Below, in pieces: positions 33,754 through 46,437 of a DNA stretch of 64,000 bases; the stretch's first letter is position 1; the number at the start of each line of letters is the position of its first letter. The DNA is from Berberis thunbergii. Its lineage: Eukaryota > Streptophyta > Magnoliopsida > Ranunculales > Berberidaceae. The notes under the pieces were generated by a model. It saw only the letters and a list, made by a program, of their open reading frames with translations, was not told the origin of the DNA and did not search any database. The stretch covers positions 372,001 through 436,000 of the forward strand of contig QNQO01000219.1 of assembly GCA_003290165.1 (NCBI GenBank). The letters run 5' to 3'. The position numbers and the translations under genes are program-made.

Positions 33754-34127
33754 CATTGTGATTGATCTCAAATCTTACTGCAAGTGCATGGTTATCTATT
33801 GAGTTAGATAACGACAAGTACGAGTCGAATCCCACAAGGAGAGCTAAAAAATTCGGAAAATTAATCTTTAAATCTCATTTTAAACTTAACCTAGTTAAAA
33901 AGAGAAGTGATTGGTGAAGTGTTTGAAATAAAAATGCAAAATAAAAATAAATGTGAGAGTTAGGGCTTTGAGTTTACCATCATGAGTAGATAGCACCATT
34001 AGGCCACTCAGAGATTAATCTTTTCCAAATTCATTAACACATCCTAAAGTAGATTCTCATCTCACCTTAGGATGAAAAATATGACATTATAAGCAAATTG
34101 ATTTCAAACTTTAATTATATTAGTAAT

Positions 34128-34815
34128 TGATGCAGTCATTTTTTGCTCCTTGCTCTGACCTGATTCCTTCTGACCTGTTGATCTGCACAAGTAGCACACG
34201 TTAGCCACGGGCCATTGTTGTGGTGGCCGATGACACTCCAATGCTAAAGTCAGACAGGGCTTTGAGGAAGGTGTAATGATGTAACAGGGAGTTTGTAGCG
34301 TCCCTTAGCTTACAAATTTCACGTCTTATTTATAGTGCAAGGAGTCCTGGTTTAACCAGGCCATCATAGGCGTAGTTTAAGGAGGAGATCTTTGTGGAAA
34401 TCCCTCTCTAATTAGAAGTCGTGTAGTAAAAGGGAAGTTACATGTTAGCTTTGTGCTCCTAGATGCGCGGGAAGTAGTTCCCAATCCAAAAACAATTCGT
34501 AGAAGGGAGTTTCCCTGTGTGGAAGATACTATGGTGTTTGCTTCATAGTTGGAAGCAGAGAGCAACTATAGTTGCCCGTCCAAAGCTGATCCTCGAGATA
34601 CTTGCCTAAAAAGGGCTTACAGGTATTGAGGACAGATGTGAGACGTGTGGGCCTAGCTTGTTGTGAGAATCCGGGTCCGCCTAGCGGACTGAAGTGAGTG
34701 GGCTTAGAACCGCTTGGGCCATATCAACATTGGGCTAATGCTGGGGCTTGTAGTTCCTCAAGATAATCATGACACGTGTACGGCTCAAGGGTGTAATTGT
34801 TTTTATGTATCATCA
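34128..34815 (-). repeat. 3' LTR of element E' (Retand-like)
   Basis: 688 bp on the minus strand with TGATG...CATCA ends, homologous to the LTRs of B and D. A purine tract (minus strand CTCGGGGGGAGTAGC) adjoins it at 34816-34830. Confidence 0.8.
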
Positions 34816-35030
34816 GCTACTCCCCCCGAGTTAGTGGGCCGTCACGTCGGTTCGCTAAGTCATCTCTTGAAGGGAGGTGCCACTCATGATGATTGATTCT
34901 GAATCGTTGCTTGAGCCGCACGTCGCATTAATGGCAGGTGTGTTGGTTCAGCGGAAAAGAGGCGGGATCTAATTATTCTAGTTTGTTTGCTTTCAAAGAT
35001 ATTGTTTTGAAAATATTTGTTTGCATTCTT
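34816..35030 (+). other. Polypurine tract of E' and leader of its antisense ORF
   Basis: Starts with GCTACTCCCCCCGAG (PPT of the minus-strand element), then about 200 bp that should hold the promoter and 5' leader of the plus-strand antisense ORF. No TATA box assigned. Confidence 0.5.
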
Positions 35031-37443
35031 CATGGCTTGAGAAAACCTTTTTGATGATGTTATTTTAGCTGAGGCCCTAAAGTTTTTTGAAGATAGGTTG
35101 TTGTCCGAGTCTGGTCTTGCCAAAATTCATACAAAGTTTGGAGTTCCCGAGGACCTGCCATTGTATTTCCTAACGGGTGACCAAACGCTAGTGTCACCTC
35201 CTGCTGTGTTTGAAACATCGACGTGATTTGGGAGTTTTTGGATTTCTTAGGGATTCCTCTAGCTCAGTTGGGGCCTAATGGATATAGGATCATCCTCATG
35301 ATTCTGCTCAATGCTAAGGAGGCTGGTGTTAGCGTGACTCCGCTGGTGATCCAGTTGCTGACCTCTCCCTGGCTGAAGAGTGATGTTGTATGTAAGATGA
35401 AGTTGTCGAATTTCTCGATAAATTGCTTGATGATTTCAAGTTCTGGCAGAAGTACCACTTATTGACTCTTGCAAATTTGAAGTATTTCCGGTGTAGGGGT
35501 CGTCTACTCAAGCAACAGTTCAGGCCGCTTCGTACGTTCAACCCTTTTCTTAAGACTTTGATATGTTTGAAAGAGAGCTAACTGTTCATTACTTGTGTTC
35601 CCTTGTTGGAAGATTTCCTACTACTCCTCTTACCTTAGAGGAGTAAAACACCATCGAGACGTTCCATGTCTTGCCAAAAATGAAGGTAGTCGATGTCATA
35701 AGAGTTTCCAACTTCATTCGTAGTGGGTTGTGGGACAATTGGCACATTGTCCCCACTCTGCATTGAGAGTCGTGCATTAGGTCGGAAGATGGGGCCATTT
35801 CCAGGAAGAAAAAGGCTACTAGGGCCATATTTTCTGTTCTGTCCGATGTGATGGAGCCGTCTGAGACTCTTGCTTCTTTTTTGAGGATGAGGTCTCGCAT
35901 TAGAGTTGGGCCATCTTCGGCACGACCAGCTCCGGTAAAAGAGGAACGCGAGTTTGCTGGACCTGCTGAGGTGGAAACTGATGTTCCTGGTTTGGAGAAA
36001 GATTACCTACGGTTGGCAGGAGTCGTAGACAGGTCGAACCTTAGTGATGCGCAGGTCGAGGTTCTAAATGACCGTGGGGCCGTTCTGGCAGAAGGATCTC
36101 AAGAAGATTCGCCTGAGGTCGTAGAATATGATCGTCACATTGTTGATTCGCCTGAAGATGGTCGCAGTACCGGCCGTGTCTCTTGTAGTCCGCATTGTTC
36201 ACCGTCTCGTTCTAGGCCATAGCTGGAAGTGTTGAAGGGTCCTTTGGATAATTCGCTCCCTCCGGATCTCATTGAGCCATTTCGTAGTAAAGGGTCGGCT
36301 ATTCTCGACAAAGGAAAAGCCATGGAGGAGAGTTTGAGGACGACGGAAACCGTGAAGGGTGGCGCTGACGTAATCCTTGATCTGGGGAAGCTTCATCCAG
36401 GTGCACTGATAAACCTATTCGCACCTGACTTGGTAAAGATGAGCTCACAAGTCTGGCACCAAGAGGTGGATATAAAGTATGCTCCAAGGAAACATATAAG
36501 CAGGCGTCACAACTAGTTGATGGATCGTGTTCCTAAACTCGAAGAGGATACGTTGGAAGGATGTATGGATAAGGATTTGAAATACCTTTTGCTGGGTATG
36601 TCTCACATGAGCCACACGACCATTGCTGAAACGGAAGTCGAGGCAGCTCATGGGAGAGTATATACCTTGGAGCGTGTCTTCTCGCACATGCAACTACTGT
36701 ATTTTGATGTGCTCCATGAAATTGAACGGCTTAAGAAGCAGGCTAAGGATAAACAGTTGGATTAGTCAACCGTGGCCGCTGAGGCTCAGAGGCTTGCCTG
36801 GAGGGTCTCAAGGGTAATTTGGCAGAGGCGGTGTCCGAAAGAGATAGATTCTGGCAGGAGTCAAGTCGGATCCGCCGCGAAATCAAGGTTTCGTAGAATG
36901 TTGCAGCTAATGCGTGTTCTGAGCTGCAGTCTTTTGTTGAAGAGATGGCTTCAATGGAAGCTGACTGGGATGCTGAGAAGTAACAGTTGGAATATGGCAT
37001 GAAGTTATGCGCTCATGAGGCGAGAAAGACTGAGGACCAGCTCGAATTGGGGTGGCATGGGCTTAGTGCTATGAAGAGCAGTCTGACCACAGAGTAGTCT
37101 CAGGTCGACACACTGACTGGAAAATTGGAACTTCTGGGACATAAACTTGTTGACGCAAAGGTGCGAGAGGAATAACTTCTTCTGAAGCAAGGCAAGTGTG
37201 AGTTCTGCTGGGTTGTACATGGTCGGCTAGAGCCATTGGCATTGATGAAGGAGGAGCATCTAGAGTGTGATATTGGTCGGTATAAGAAGATGTCATATTT
37301 TGATTTGTCTGTTGCCTTTGCATCGTCGGATGAGGAAGATAATGTGGGCCCTGAGGCCATGGTGCGTGTGGACGCTATCTCTGCTTCATCTTCTACTAGG
37401 CTTAGCTATTTTGTTTCTGTACTTTCTCCTGATAGGGAGTAAC
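35031..37443 (+). pseudogene. Antisense ORF of element E' (gypsy-type transposon domain), decayed
   Basis: Homologous to the genes in F, B and D. The start ATG at 35031 is followed at once by a stop. N-terminal pieces include FFEDRLLSESGLAKI, FGVPEDLPLYFL and IWEFLDFLGIPLAQLGPNGYR. The middle and C-terminal pieces resemble coiled coil (AHGRVYTLERVFSHMQ, ALMKEEHLECDIG) and end ...VLSPDRE-stop at 37443. The intron acceptor seen in F, B and D is mutated near 35620. Several stops rule out an intact product. Confidence 0.65.
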
Positions 37444-38059
37444 CTTGGTGTGATTGTACTCCTCTTCGTTTTGACCGTTAATGAAAACAGTTTTATCAAC
37501 TCCATGCTTGTTGTCTCTATTGTATGTTTTTTCTTTTGCTTTGTCGTATTGCTTTGGTATAGGTTGGTTGAATCATTAGGACGTTTGATCGGTCTGTCTT
37601 CGATAGAGAGCTTGACCGCTTTGTATTGTGAACGACTTGGGGTTGCTGCGTAGCCATATCCGACAGTGGGCATGTTGCGAACAATTTAGCTTGTTGGGTT
37701 GCTCGAGCTGTGTCTTGTTCCCGAGGTAAGCTACTTGAGGCTTACCCTATTTGTTTGACCGGTCGGTTGTAGTTGCTGCTAAGAGCAAGTTGTAGTGGCC
37801 GAGCCTATGTGTCAGAGCATTCGTACCAAGTCAGGCGTGTAAGCTAGGGCTGGCATCCTAAATGGCTTTTATCTAGGCATTGGCCTTACGACCTTTGTAT
37901 CGGCGCAAATGGCCTTCGCGAATATTAGAATGTCAGTTCGTTTGAGCGTGAAGACGCTGATTCAGCTAGATTCATGTTTGGTGACTAGGCTGAAGAGCAG
38001 TGGTCCCGTGGCATGCCGTCAGAATCAGTTCAGGACTGAATAGGCTCCGACCTTCTGAA
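37444..38059 (+). other. 3' tail of the E' antisense ORF
   Basis: Non-coding. Homologous, on the opposite strand, to 42600-43180 of element B: GGGCATGTTGCG, TCGAGGTAAGCT-like and GTCAGTxTGTTTGAGCGTGAAxAC blocks appear in the same order. It ends where the truncated 5' LTR of element B starts. No tandem array is left here. Confidence 0.6.
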
Positions 38060-38565
38060 TCTCATAACTATCCTCAATACCCGTAAGTCCTACTAAGGCA
38101 AGTATCTTGAGGATCAGCTTCAAACAGGCAATTACAACAACTCTCTGCTTTCAACTAAGAAGCAAATACCATAGTACATTCAATGCAGGGAAACTTCCTT
38201 CTACGGATTGCTCTTGGATTGGAAACTATCTCCCGCGTATCTAGGAATACAGGGCTAACAGGAAACTTTCCTCCTACAACACGACTCCTAATTAGAGAAG
38301 AATCTCCACGAAGATCTCCTTCCTAAACTACGTCTCCGATGGCCTAGTAGAACTAGGACTCTTACATTATAAATAAGACAGAGGTTAGTAAGCTAAGGTA
38401 CGCTACAAATTCCAAGTTTATAGCTTTACACATTCCTCATATCTCTGTCTGACTTTAGCATCGGACTGCCATCGGCCACTACAATGGTGGTCTATGGCTC
38501 ACTTGCGTTACTTGTGCATGTCAGCGGGACTAGGTCAAAGCAGGGAGCGAAAAATGACGGCATCA
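38060..38565 (+). repeat. 5' LTR of element B, 5'-truncated
   Basis: Aligns with 45927-46437 of the 3' LTR (starting CTCATAACTATCCTCAATACC). It contains TTATAAATAA near 38366 and ends GACGGCATCA. The U3 start is lost. Confidence 0.8.
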
Positions 38566-38587
38566 GTTTGGCGCCGTCCGTGGGGAC
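38566..38587 (+). promoter_or_regulatory. Primer binding site of element B
   Basis: TTTGGCGCCGTCCGTGGGG directly follows the LTR end CATCA. Tat-type elements have TGGCGCC-type primer sites here. The primer tRNA was not identified. The same sequence stands, inverted, next to the 5' LTR of D. Confidence 0.75.
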
Positions 38588-38639
38588 GACAAAGTTGCTA
38601 ACTTTTCACTAGCACCATCTCCCTTCAAAACCCAGAGAG

Positions 38640-39968
38640 ATGGCGACCACTAGATCATGCAACAACGGAGAATAAGGGGACACGTCAAACGCTCAAGCTG
38701 GTGTTTTACCATCGCTTTGAGCGGTTCTGACCATGCACGGGCAACAGACTCACACCCCCGCGCCAAAAACTACAACGTACCCCATAATAGAGATGTTGTC
38801 ATCTAGCCAATACAGCAAATTGCCGAAGCGGTGGAGGCTCTCACGTGACAAAATCCACCGCTCGCTAATGGAGACCAGGAGCAACATAGGCCCCCGTCTC
38901 CGGAGGAATGCAAAAAGAAAACACATAAAAGCCAAGCCCCTGCTAGTTCTCAATGGACTAAAGGAGGTTGCGAAGCTAATGCTGAGCCCGTTGCCAGGGC
39001 AAAGAGGCTCGACCTTTAGAATCCCTTCCGCAAGGCCACACGACCCGGACGAGCTATATCGTCTCTCTGTCCCGCCATTTGTGGACCGAATCATGAACGA
39101 AGCCCTTTCGAGGAAGTTCACTCCCCCGAAGCTCAACTTTTACAACAGAACCATCAACCCTTTTGACCACTTGTGCCATTCCAGCACGTAATGGCTTTCA
39201 AAGAAGGATTTGAGTCGGTGATGTGCAAAACTTTTTCCATTAGCCTAAAGAAGTCAGCACTAACGTGGTTCCACAGCCTTCCGCCGAGGTCAATTGACTC
39301 CTTCATGATGTTGGCAAATGAGTTCTTGACACATTTCGTTGGGAGACAACGTTTTCGAAAGGGCCCACACTACATACTCTCTCTAAATAAGAAGTCCGAT
39401 GAGACATTCAGAGAGTATGTCACTTGGTTCAACAACGAGCTGACTCTCATTGACAGATGCAACGATGACACAACCGTGGCAGCCTTCACTGCGGGCCTCA
39501 AAAAGGGAAAACTCTACGAAGACCTCACCATGGTGCCCCCTCCAGACATGATGGATCTCCTCAAGAGTGCTCAGAAACACATTACCTTGGAGGAGTTGAG
39601 GACCGTGAAGTGGAAAATCGAAGGTGAGAAGAAGCCTTCCACTCCTAAGGACAAAAAGGATGGAAAGAAGTGTGAGGATGAAGAAAATAGTAAAAGAAAA
39701 CGCAGTGATAACACGTCAGACCCTAGTCGGTCTAGGCCAAAGAAAGCCTCCAACTATGTTTGATCCAGAGCCATGACACCCTTCAATTATAGCCGGTTGG
39801 ACGTACTAAACTCCATGAAAAACTGGAAAGATATGTAGTGGCCCCCGAAATAGCACGGAGACCCCCTCCAAGCGTGACAACGGCAAGTACTGCACGTACC
39901 ACAAGGAGGGTTGCCATGATACCAACGACTGCAAGAGTCTGAGGTATGAGGTTGAGTAATGGATTCAC
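38640..39968 (+). pseudogene. Gag of element B, frameshifted
   Basis: Starts at ATG 38640 with an early stop. The core is well preserved at 39110-39763 (KFTPPKLNFYNRTINPFDHL, FSISLKKSALTWFHSLPPRS, ANEFLTHFVGRQ, FREYVTWFNNELTLI). A basic tail follows, then a CCHC-like YCTYHKEG-CHDTNDC remnant near 39895. Gag forms the particle shell and binds RNA. At least one frameshift lies near 39170, and a stop separates the tail from the finger. Confidence 0.75.
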
Positions 39969-40019
39969 AGGGGCAAACTAATTTTTTTGAACTCTGAGAA
40001 GCGACTAGAACGAACTAGG

Positions 40020-40646
40020 GATCGGGGAAGTCAGTTAAAGAAATAGAGAATGGGACTCTAGGAATAATTTGTCATTCATGGAATCGGACCGAGTGAAGAC
40101 CAGTCGTACAGGTCCCACAAGAGGACTCTACTGAAGATGCAAACACAACCCGCATACGAGGACAAACGCAACTGCCACTCGAGTGTTTAGAGCCCCATTC
40201 CCACCTTGATCTTAGTCTCCATTGCAAGGTGGGAGGTAAAAAAAACTCTGGTAGACACAAGAAGCTTGCTCAACGTCCTGTTCTACAACGCGCTCAGCAG
40301 TATGGACCTCAAGGAGAAAAACCTAACGTCTTCAGATTACTCGCTGGTTGGATTCAGCGGGGAGAAATGTTTTCCTATCGAAAAGATAAGGCTAGCAACA
40401 GTGGCAGGAGAGCCGCAGCTAATGGACTTCATGGTAGTAGACGCGCCATCGACATACAATCTTATCTTAGTAAGTCCATGGCTCCACCAGATAAAAGCAG
40501 TAGTCTCCACGCTTCATCATTGTGTGAAGTACAACGCTAACCACTCCAAAGGGACGATGCGTGGAGACCAACCTACGACACGAGACTATCATGATGTCGC
40601 ACTGAAACAAATAGAGTGCTCCCAGATTCAACTACATCCTGCGTAG
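40020..40646 (+). pseudogene. Aspartic protease region of element B
   Basis: The open stretch 40206-40646 contains KKTLVDTRSLLNVLF, where the catalytic DTG is changed to DTR, then DSMVVDAPSTYN-like and NHSKGTMRGDQPTTR-type blocks. These are typical of the retropepsin-to-RT linker in Tat elements. With glycine replaced in the DTG triad the protease should be dead. Confidence 0.65.
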
Positions 40647-41960
40647 CAGCCTGGGCCAGTGCCAGGAAGAATGTTGACAGAGGCCAAGGCACACGACAAC
40701 ACAACCCCCTGACCTTCCGTCAGTGTGGAGATTAACCCCTCTACAAGGCTTACTCTTTAGTAACCTTTGTAGCGCCAACAAATCTCGATAGTCCACTGAG
40801 AACACTAACGATCTGCAAAGGCCATTTGAGTTCACATCAGGCCAGAATCAATATCTCTCAGTCAACAATTAGTCGTTTTCGATTGTTTATTTTCTTTTCC
40901 ATAGTCAATGTAGAGTTTTAGTTCTTAAAGGCTTGCAATCATCTAAGAATAAAGAAAGAATTACGAAAACAAACTCTATTGATTACTGGAAATATATAAC
41001 AACAAGTGCCTTGAGGCTGATACAAAAGACTACAGACTACAAACATCTGAAATCAGCTCGACATGAAGTAAATACTCACTTAGACAATCTAACTACGTAA
41101 AGGTATCCGTCAAATCACTCAGGAAAACGCCCCTACAACAGTGTTGTAAGCCTTATTATGGACGACTGACTTCCATAAAATGCATACTACCTCCTTGATG
41201 ACTTCCTCGAATGGTTTTCAGCCTTTCGAAGAAGATAGATGATGGTTCACCATCATATAGACATGATGGTTCACCAAATGGGCACCCCAGCATTAACTAT
41301 CAATCATTGAATACCGTATGGGAAATGAGGAGATGGTTGTTCCCAAGGAAACATCGCATACCATGTTCGTTCAATTAATGGCGCTGCACGCAACCTTATC
41401 CATTGAGGGGAGAAACCGATACTCAATCGTCCCACAGTTTACGCCGTACCCAAAGCTTAATCGCACATGAAACCCTAACTCTTCCTCTGTGAGCCCATAG
41501 GCTCGGCCCACCATTCAAACAATATCATGTTACATGTTTGGTACGAACACAGATCCGAATCAGCTTTGACGCACGGATCGTACCTATGGATAGCTGTTTA
41601 ATTTAAGGTAATGTTGTCCACACAGTACGCGAAACTAGTAGACATGGGTTCGTACACCCTCAAATAGGTGAAGCCTTTTTCCAACCGAGCAAGCTTAGTC
41701 AGCCAAGGCTGATGACGACGACTTCATGTACCTCCCGACACCTAGTCTGCCCAGTGCGGTTCCCAATGGTTTAGGAAGTGGGAGTCTAATCAATGCTAAC
41801 ACGCCTGGTGATGATGACTAGTTAGGGATCCTTGCCCCCTTCGTGGTCAATGATCGCCAAACCCGATCAGGTAAGCCTAGCCGATTACGATTGACAATAA
41901 AAGCTTTTGATCAAAGCCCAGACCTGTAGCCCACACTGCGCGGGTGTAGATGGTTTGGAA
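40647..41960. other. Non-coding segment of element B replacing pol
   Basis: Stands where RT, RNase H and integrase are expected, but no motif of any of them is visible on either strand. No other gene recognised. Confidence 0.5.
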
Positions 41961-42660
41961 GGTGGGAGCCTAGTTAGTCCCGAACTGATTCTGATTGCTC
42001 GCCACGGGACCACTGCTTTTCAGCGCGATTGCCGAATTAACAACCCTGGAAGGTGGGAGCCTAGTCATCCACAAACTGATTTCGACGTTTCGCCACGGGA
42101 CTACTGCTTTTCAGTGTGGTCGCCGAATTGCCAACCATGGACTTGTAGCCTTCATTGTGTAGGTGTAGATAGTTTAGAAGGTGGGAGCCTAGTCAGCTAT
42201 GAACTGATTTCGACAACTCGCCACGGAACCACTGCTTTTCAGCGTGGCCGCTGAATTGCCAACCTTGGACTTGTGACCCCACTGAGCGGGTGTAGATAGT
42301 TTAGAAGGTGGGAGCCTAGTCAGTTGCGAACTGATTCCGATTTGCAACTTGATGCGCACAAGTGTAGATGATTTGAAAGATGGGAGCCTACTCAGTCCCG
42401 AACTGATTTTGAAGGCTTATCACAGAACCACTGCTTTTCAGCCTGGTCGTCAAACTCCTTTGACTCGAACTTGTAGCCCCCACCGCATGGGTATAGATGG
42501 TTCAAAAGGTGGGAGACTAGTCAGTCCCTGACTGATGTCGACGGCTCGCCATGGAACTGCTACTATTCAGTGTAGTCGCCAAATCCTTACTCCCTAAACC
42601 TATAGTCCACATGGTTTAGACATAGATGGTTCGAAAGGTGGGGCCCCAAGCAGCTCTCCA
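41961..42660. repeat. ~128-bp tandem array of element B
   Basis: GGTGGGAGCCTAG or a close variant recurs at 41961, 42052, 42180, 42307, 42379, 42509 and 42637. The full unit is about 127-130 bp, with deleted units of 91 and 72 bp. Inside each unit are CCACTGCTTTTCAGC and GCGGGTGTAGATGGTTT. It lies just downstream of the antisense ORF on that gene's strand. Confidence 0.85.
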
Positions 42661-43182
42661 TGTGACCATCGCTCTCCTACGAAACAACGGCCACAAAGTC
42701 GAATCTAGCTAAGTCAGTGTTTTCACGCTCAAACAGACTGACATCATATTACCAGCAAAGACAACTTGCGCCACACATAGATCATCCAACCAGTGTCCAA
42801 CTAAACGCTTCAACGCGTACGCTCGGCTATCGTAACTCACCCATAGCAGCAACTGCAGCCGACCAATGAGACAAATGAGGCAAGCCTACAACAGCTTACC
42901 TCGAGGACAAAACAACAACTCGGGCAAACCAACCCCAGGTTAAACTGTCCGCAACATGCCCGCTATCGGACATGACTATGCAATAGTGACTATGAAGTCA
43001 TTCGCAACATAAATGGTCAAACTCCTGGTAGCAGACAGCCATTCGATGTCCTAATGTTCAACCAGCCTATGCCAAAGCAAGACGACAAAGTGAAACGAAA
43101 AACATACAATAGAGGCAATGAACAAAAAATGGACAAAAATATTTTATTAACGGTCAAACAAAATGAATATAGAATATAAAGT

Positions 43183-45487
43183 TCATTCCTTATCAGAAGA
43201 ATTTACATAAACGGAAGAGCTAAGCTTAGCGAAGGAAGGAGGAGTCACGTCCACACACACCACGACCTGGGCATCAGGGTTCAAAATGTTTTCCTCGTTT
43301 GATGATGCAAAGGCAATAAACAAGTCTACATACGACATCTTATAGCGGTCGAGATCCCACTCCAGATGCTCCTCTTTCAACAGCGCCAGCAGCTCCAACC
43401 TACCGTGTACGACCTAGCGAAACTCGCATTTACCTTGTTCCTGTAAAAGTTCTTCCTCTCACGCCTTCGCATCAGTAAGTTCACACTCCAACAGTTCCAA
43501 CTTGCCTGTCAGCACATCAATCTGAGACTACTCTGTAGCTAGACTACTCTTCAGCTCTCGAAAACCACGGCTGACTGCCACAACCCCTTTTCCTTAGCCT
43601 ACTTCTGTAGTCGCTCAATTTCATAATGCGCACCAGAATATAGCGTTTGCATGTGTGAGAATACATGCTCCATGGTGTATACCCTCTCACGAGCCGTCTC
43701 GACTTTCATCCCAGCAATGACCACCTGGCTCAAGTGAGACATACTTAGCATAAGGTACTTTAAACCCTTATCCATACACCCTTCTAGCGTATCCTCCTCA
43801 GGTTTTGGAGAGCAATCCATCAGCCAGCTATGACGTTTGCTTATATGTTTCCTCGAAGCATACTCCACATTAACCTCTTGGTGTCAGACCTGAGTGCTCA
43901 TCCTTACCAAGTCTGGTGCAAACAAGCTTATCGGTGCATCTGGATGAAGCTTTTCCGGATCAGGAATCACACCTGCACCACCCTTCGTAGTTGCCACTGT
44001 TCCCAGGCTCTCATCCGCGACCTTTCCCTTGTCACGAACAACTGACCCTTTAGTATGAGACGACTTGAAAGGATCTGGAGGGAGAGGAGGAAAAGAATCA
44101 TCTAAATGACCCTCCAATACTTTTAGTTGTGGCCTGAAACGAGACAATGAACAATGTAGACTACATAAAACTTGGCTTGTGCCACCACGACAGAATGGGA
44201 CGATCGAATTCCACAAACTCAGGCATATTTTCACAAGAACCTTCTACTGGAACAGTTTCGTGTGAATCAACACTGGCAGAAGTCGCCATTGCAATCTGCA
44301 CTGGCCGCTCATTCAAAGATTCGGCCTACGCATCACTAAGATTTTACATGTCTTCAACCCCTGCAAACAACATGTAATCTTTTTCCCAACCAGATACATC
44401 ACTCTCCGCCCTAACGAGCCGATCAAGCTCGCACTTTTCCTTCACTAGAGCGGGTCATGCTGAAGGCAACCCAACTCTGACATGAGACCTCTTCAAACTC
44501 ACAAAAGAGGCAAGTGTCTCAAACGAATCCTCCACATTAGACAGAACATGAGCTTTGGCTCCAACAATTTTCCTCTTCCTAGAAGGGGCTCCATCTTCAA
44601 GCTTAACCCACGATACTCTATACAAAGTGGGGACTACGTGCCAGTTGTCCCACAACCCACAGAACATGAGCTTTGGCCCCAACAATTGTCCTCTTCCTAG
44701 AAGGGACTCCATCTTCAAGCTTAACCCACGATACTCTGTACAAAGTGGGGGCTACGTGCCAATTGTCCCACAACCCACTACAGATGAAGTTGGGGACACT
44801 TATGACATCCACCACGTTCCTCGTTGACAAGCCGTGGAACGTCTCTATAGTATTTTGCTTCTTTAGGGCAGCAGGAAACCTTCCTGCGAAGAAACACTAG
44901 CAATGATTAGCTAACATGCAATCAAGCATAATAGAGACAAAGAAAAAACTACACTTATGAAGCGACCTGAACTCTCATTCGAGCGAACCCTTGAACCGGA
45001 AGTACTTTGAATTCAAAGGGGCCAAAAAGCAATAATTTTGCCAAACTTAAAGTCGTTTGGCAAGTTCATGAAGTAGGTCGACGACGTCATCTTACAAACG
45101 ACATTACCTTTCGACCGAGGAGAAGTCAACAACTGAATTACCCACGGAGTCACACAGACGTCGGCCTCCTTTGCCCTGATCAGAATGAAAAGGATAATCC
45201 TATATCCATTGGGCCAAAGGAATCCCAAAGAGGTCCAGGAATTCCCATATCACGTCCAAAACGAAAAAACACACTCTAGTTTGAAGCATCCCACGATGCA
45301 AGCAGATGAACCTCACCGGTGGTGACATTGGTGTCGGGTCACCCTTCAGGACATACAACAACAAGTCCTCGGGGACCCAAAACTTTGTACAGATTTCAGC
45401 GAGGCCGGGTTCAGAAAGCAACATGTCTTCGAAAAACTCCAAGCCCTTGGCCAAGGTTGCGTCATCAAGAAGATCTTGTTGAGCCAT
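43183..45487 (-). pseudogene. Antisense ORF of element B (gypsy-type transposon domain)
   Basis: Starts at ATG 45487 (MAQQDLLDDATLAKGLEFFED), aligned with the start in F. An in-frame ATG at 45502 is possible. The domain block includes LAEICTKFWVPEDLLLYVL, FICLHRGMLQTRV and IWEFLDLFGIPLAQW. A likely intron lies around 44893-44955 (acceptor TTCTTCGCAG on the minus strand). C-terminal coiled-coil pieces include ALLKEEHLEWDLDRYKMSYV, and the gene ends ...YVNSSDKE-stop at 43183. A perfect-looking 118-bp tandem duplication (44543-44660 and 44661-44778) breaks the frame, as do several stops. Confidence 0.65.
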
Positions 45488-45736
45488 GAAGAAGACGAAC
45501 AATCTTTTCTAAATCAAAAGATGAAAATGGCAGTATCTTCAAAAGCAAAGAAAATAAAAGAGCTAGACTCCGCACTATGGATGACCTAAATAAGGATTAG
45601 GTTCCAGCCTATTTTTTGTTGAATCGACGCACGTTCAAATAATGCAGCGCTCAGCTCAAGCAACGATTTAGACTCAATCATCATGAACGGAATATCTTTT
45701 TAAGATATGACTTAGCGAATCATGTGACGGCCCACT

Positions 45737-45754
45737 AAATCGAGGGAGAGTAGC
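45737..45754 (+). promoter_or_regulatory. Polypurine tract of element B
   Basis: AAATCGAGGGAGAGTAGC directly before the 3' LTR. It matches the tracts of E' and F, with two interrupted G positions. Confidence 0.7.
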
Positions 45755-46437
45755 TGATGATACATAAAAATGGTCACATCCCTTAGCCATACACATGTCA
45801 TGATGATCTCGAGGAATTATGGGCTCCAACATCAGCTCAATACCGATCCGGCCCAAGCGGTTCCAAGCCCGCCTAACTCAATCTGCCTGACGAACTAGAA
45901 CTCTTACAGCATGCTAGGCCCACACGTCTCACAACTACCCTCAATACCCGTAAGTCCTACTAAGGCAAGTATATCGAGAATCAACTTCGGACAGACAATT
46001 ACAATAGCTCTCTACTTCCAACTAGGAAGCAAATACTAGAGTACATTCCACGCAGGGAAATTTCATTCTATGGATTGCTCTTGGATTGGGAACTATCTCC
46101 CATGTATTTAGGAGCATAGGGCTAACAGAGAACTTCCCTCCTACAACACGACTTCTAATTAGAAAAGGATCTCCACGAAGATCTCCTTCCTAAACTACGC
46201 CTTCGATGGCTTGGTATAACCAGGACTCCTGTATTATAAATAAGACATGAGATTGGTAAGCTAAGGTACGTTACAAATTCCCTGTTTATAGCATTACAAC
46301 CTCCTCAGATCCCTATATGACTTTAGCATCGGAGTGCCATTGGCCACCTCAATGGTGGTCCGCGCGCGACTCATGTGCGTTACTTGTGTAGGTCAGTGGG
46401 ACTAGGTCAAAGTAGGGAGCGGAAAATGTCTGCATCA
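45755..46437 (+). repeat. 3' LTR of element B
   Basis: 683 bp, TGATGATACATAAAA at the left and GTCTGCATCA at the right. TATA-like TTATAAATAA lies near 46237. The flanking 5-mer CACAT on the right has no partner at 34123-34127 (GTAAT). Confidence 0.85.

Larger units (their letters stand above)
38060..46437 (+). mobile_element. Element B: Retand-like Ty3 element lacking RT, RNase H and integrase
   Basis: Plus strand: 5'-truncated 5' LTR (38060-38565), primer site, gag, protease, about 1.2 kb of non-coding DNA, a ~128-bp tandem array, an antisense ORF (minus), polypurine tract and 3' LTR (45755-46437). The pol region between protease and array is gone. The first ~170 bp of the 5' LTR are missing at the junction with E'. 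Confidence 0.8.
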
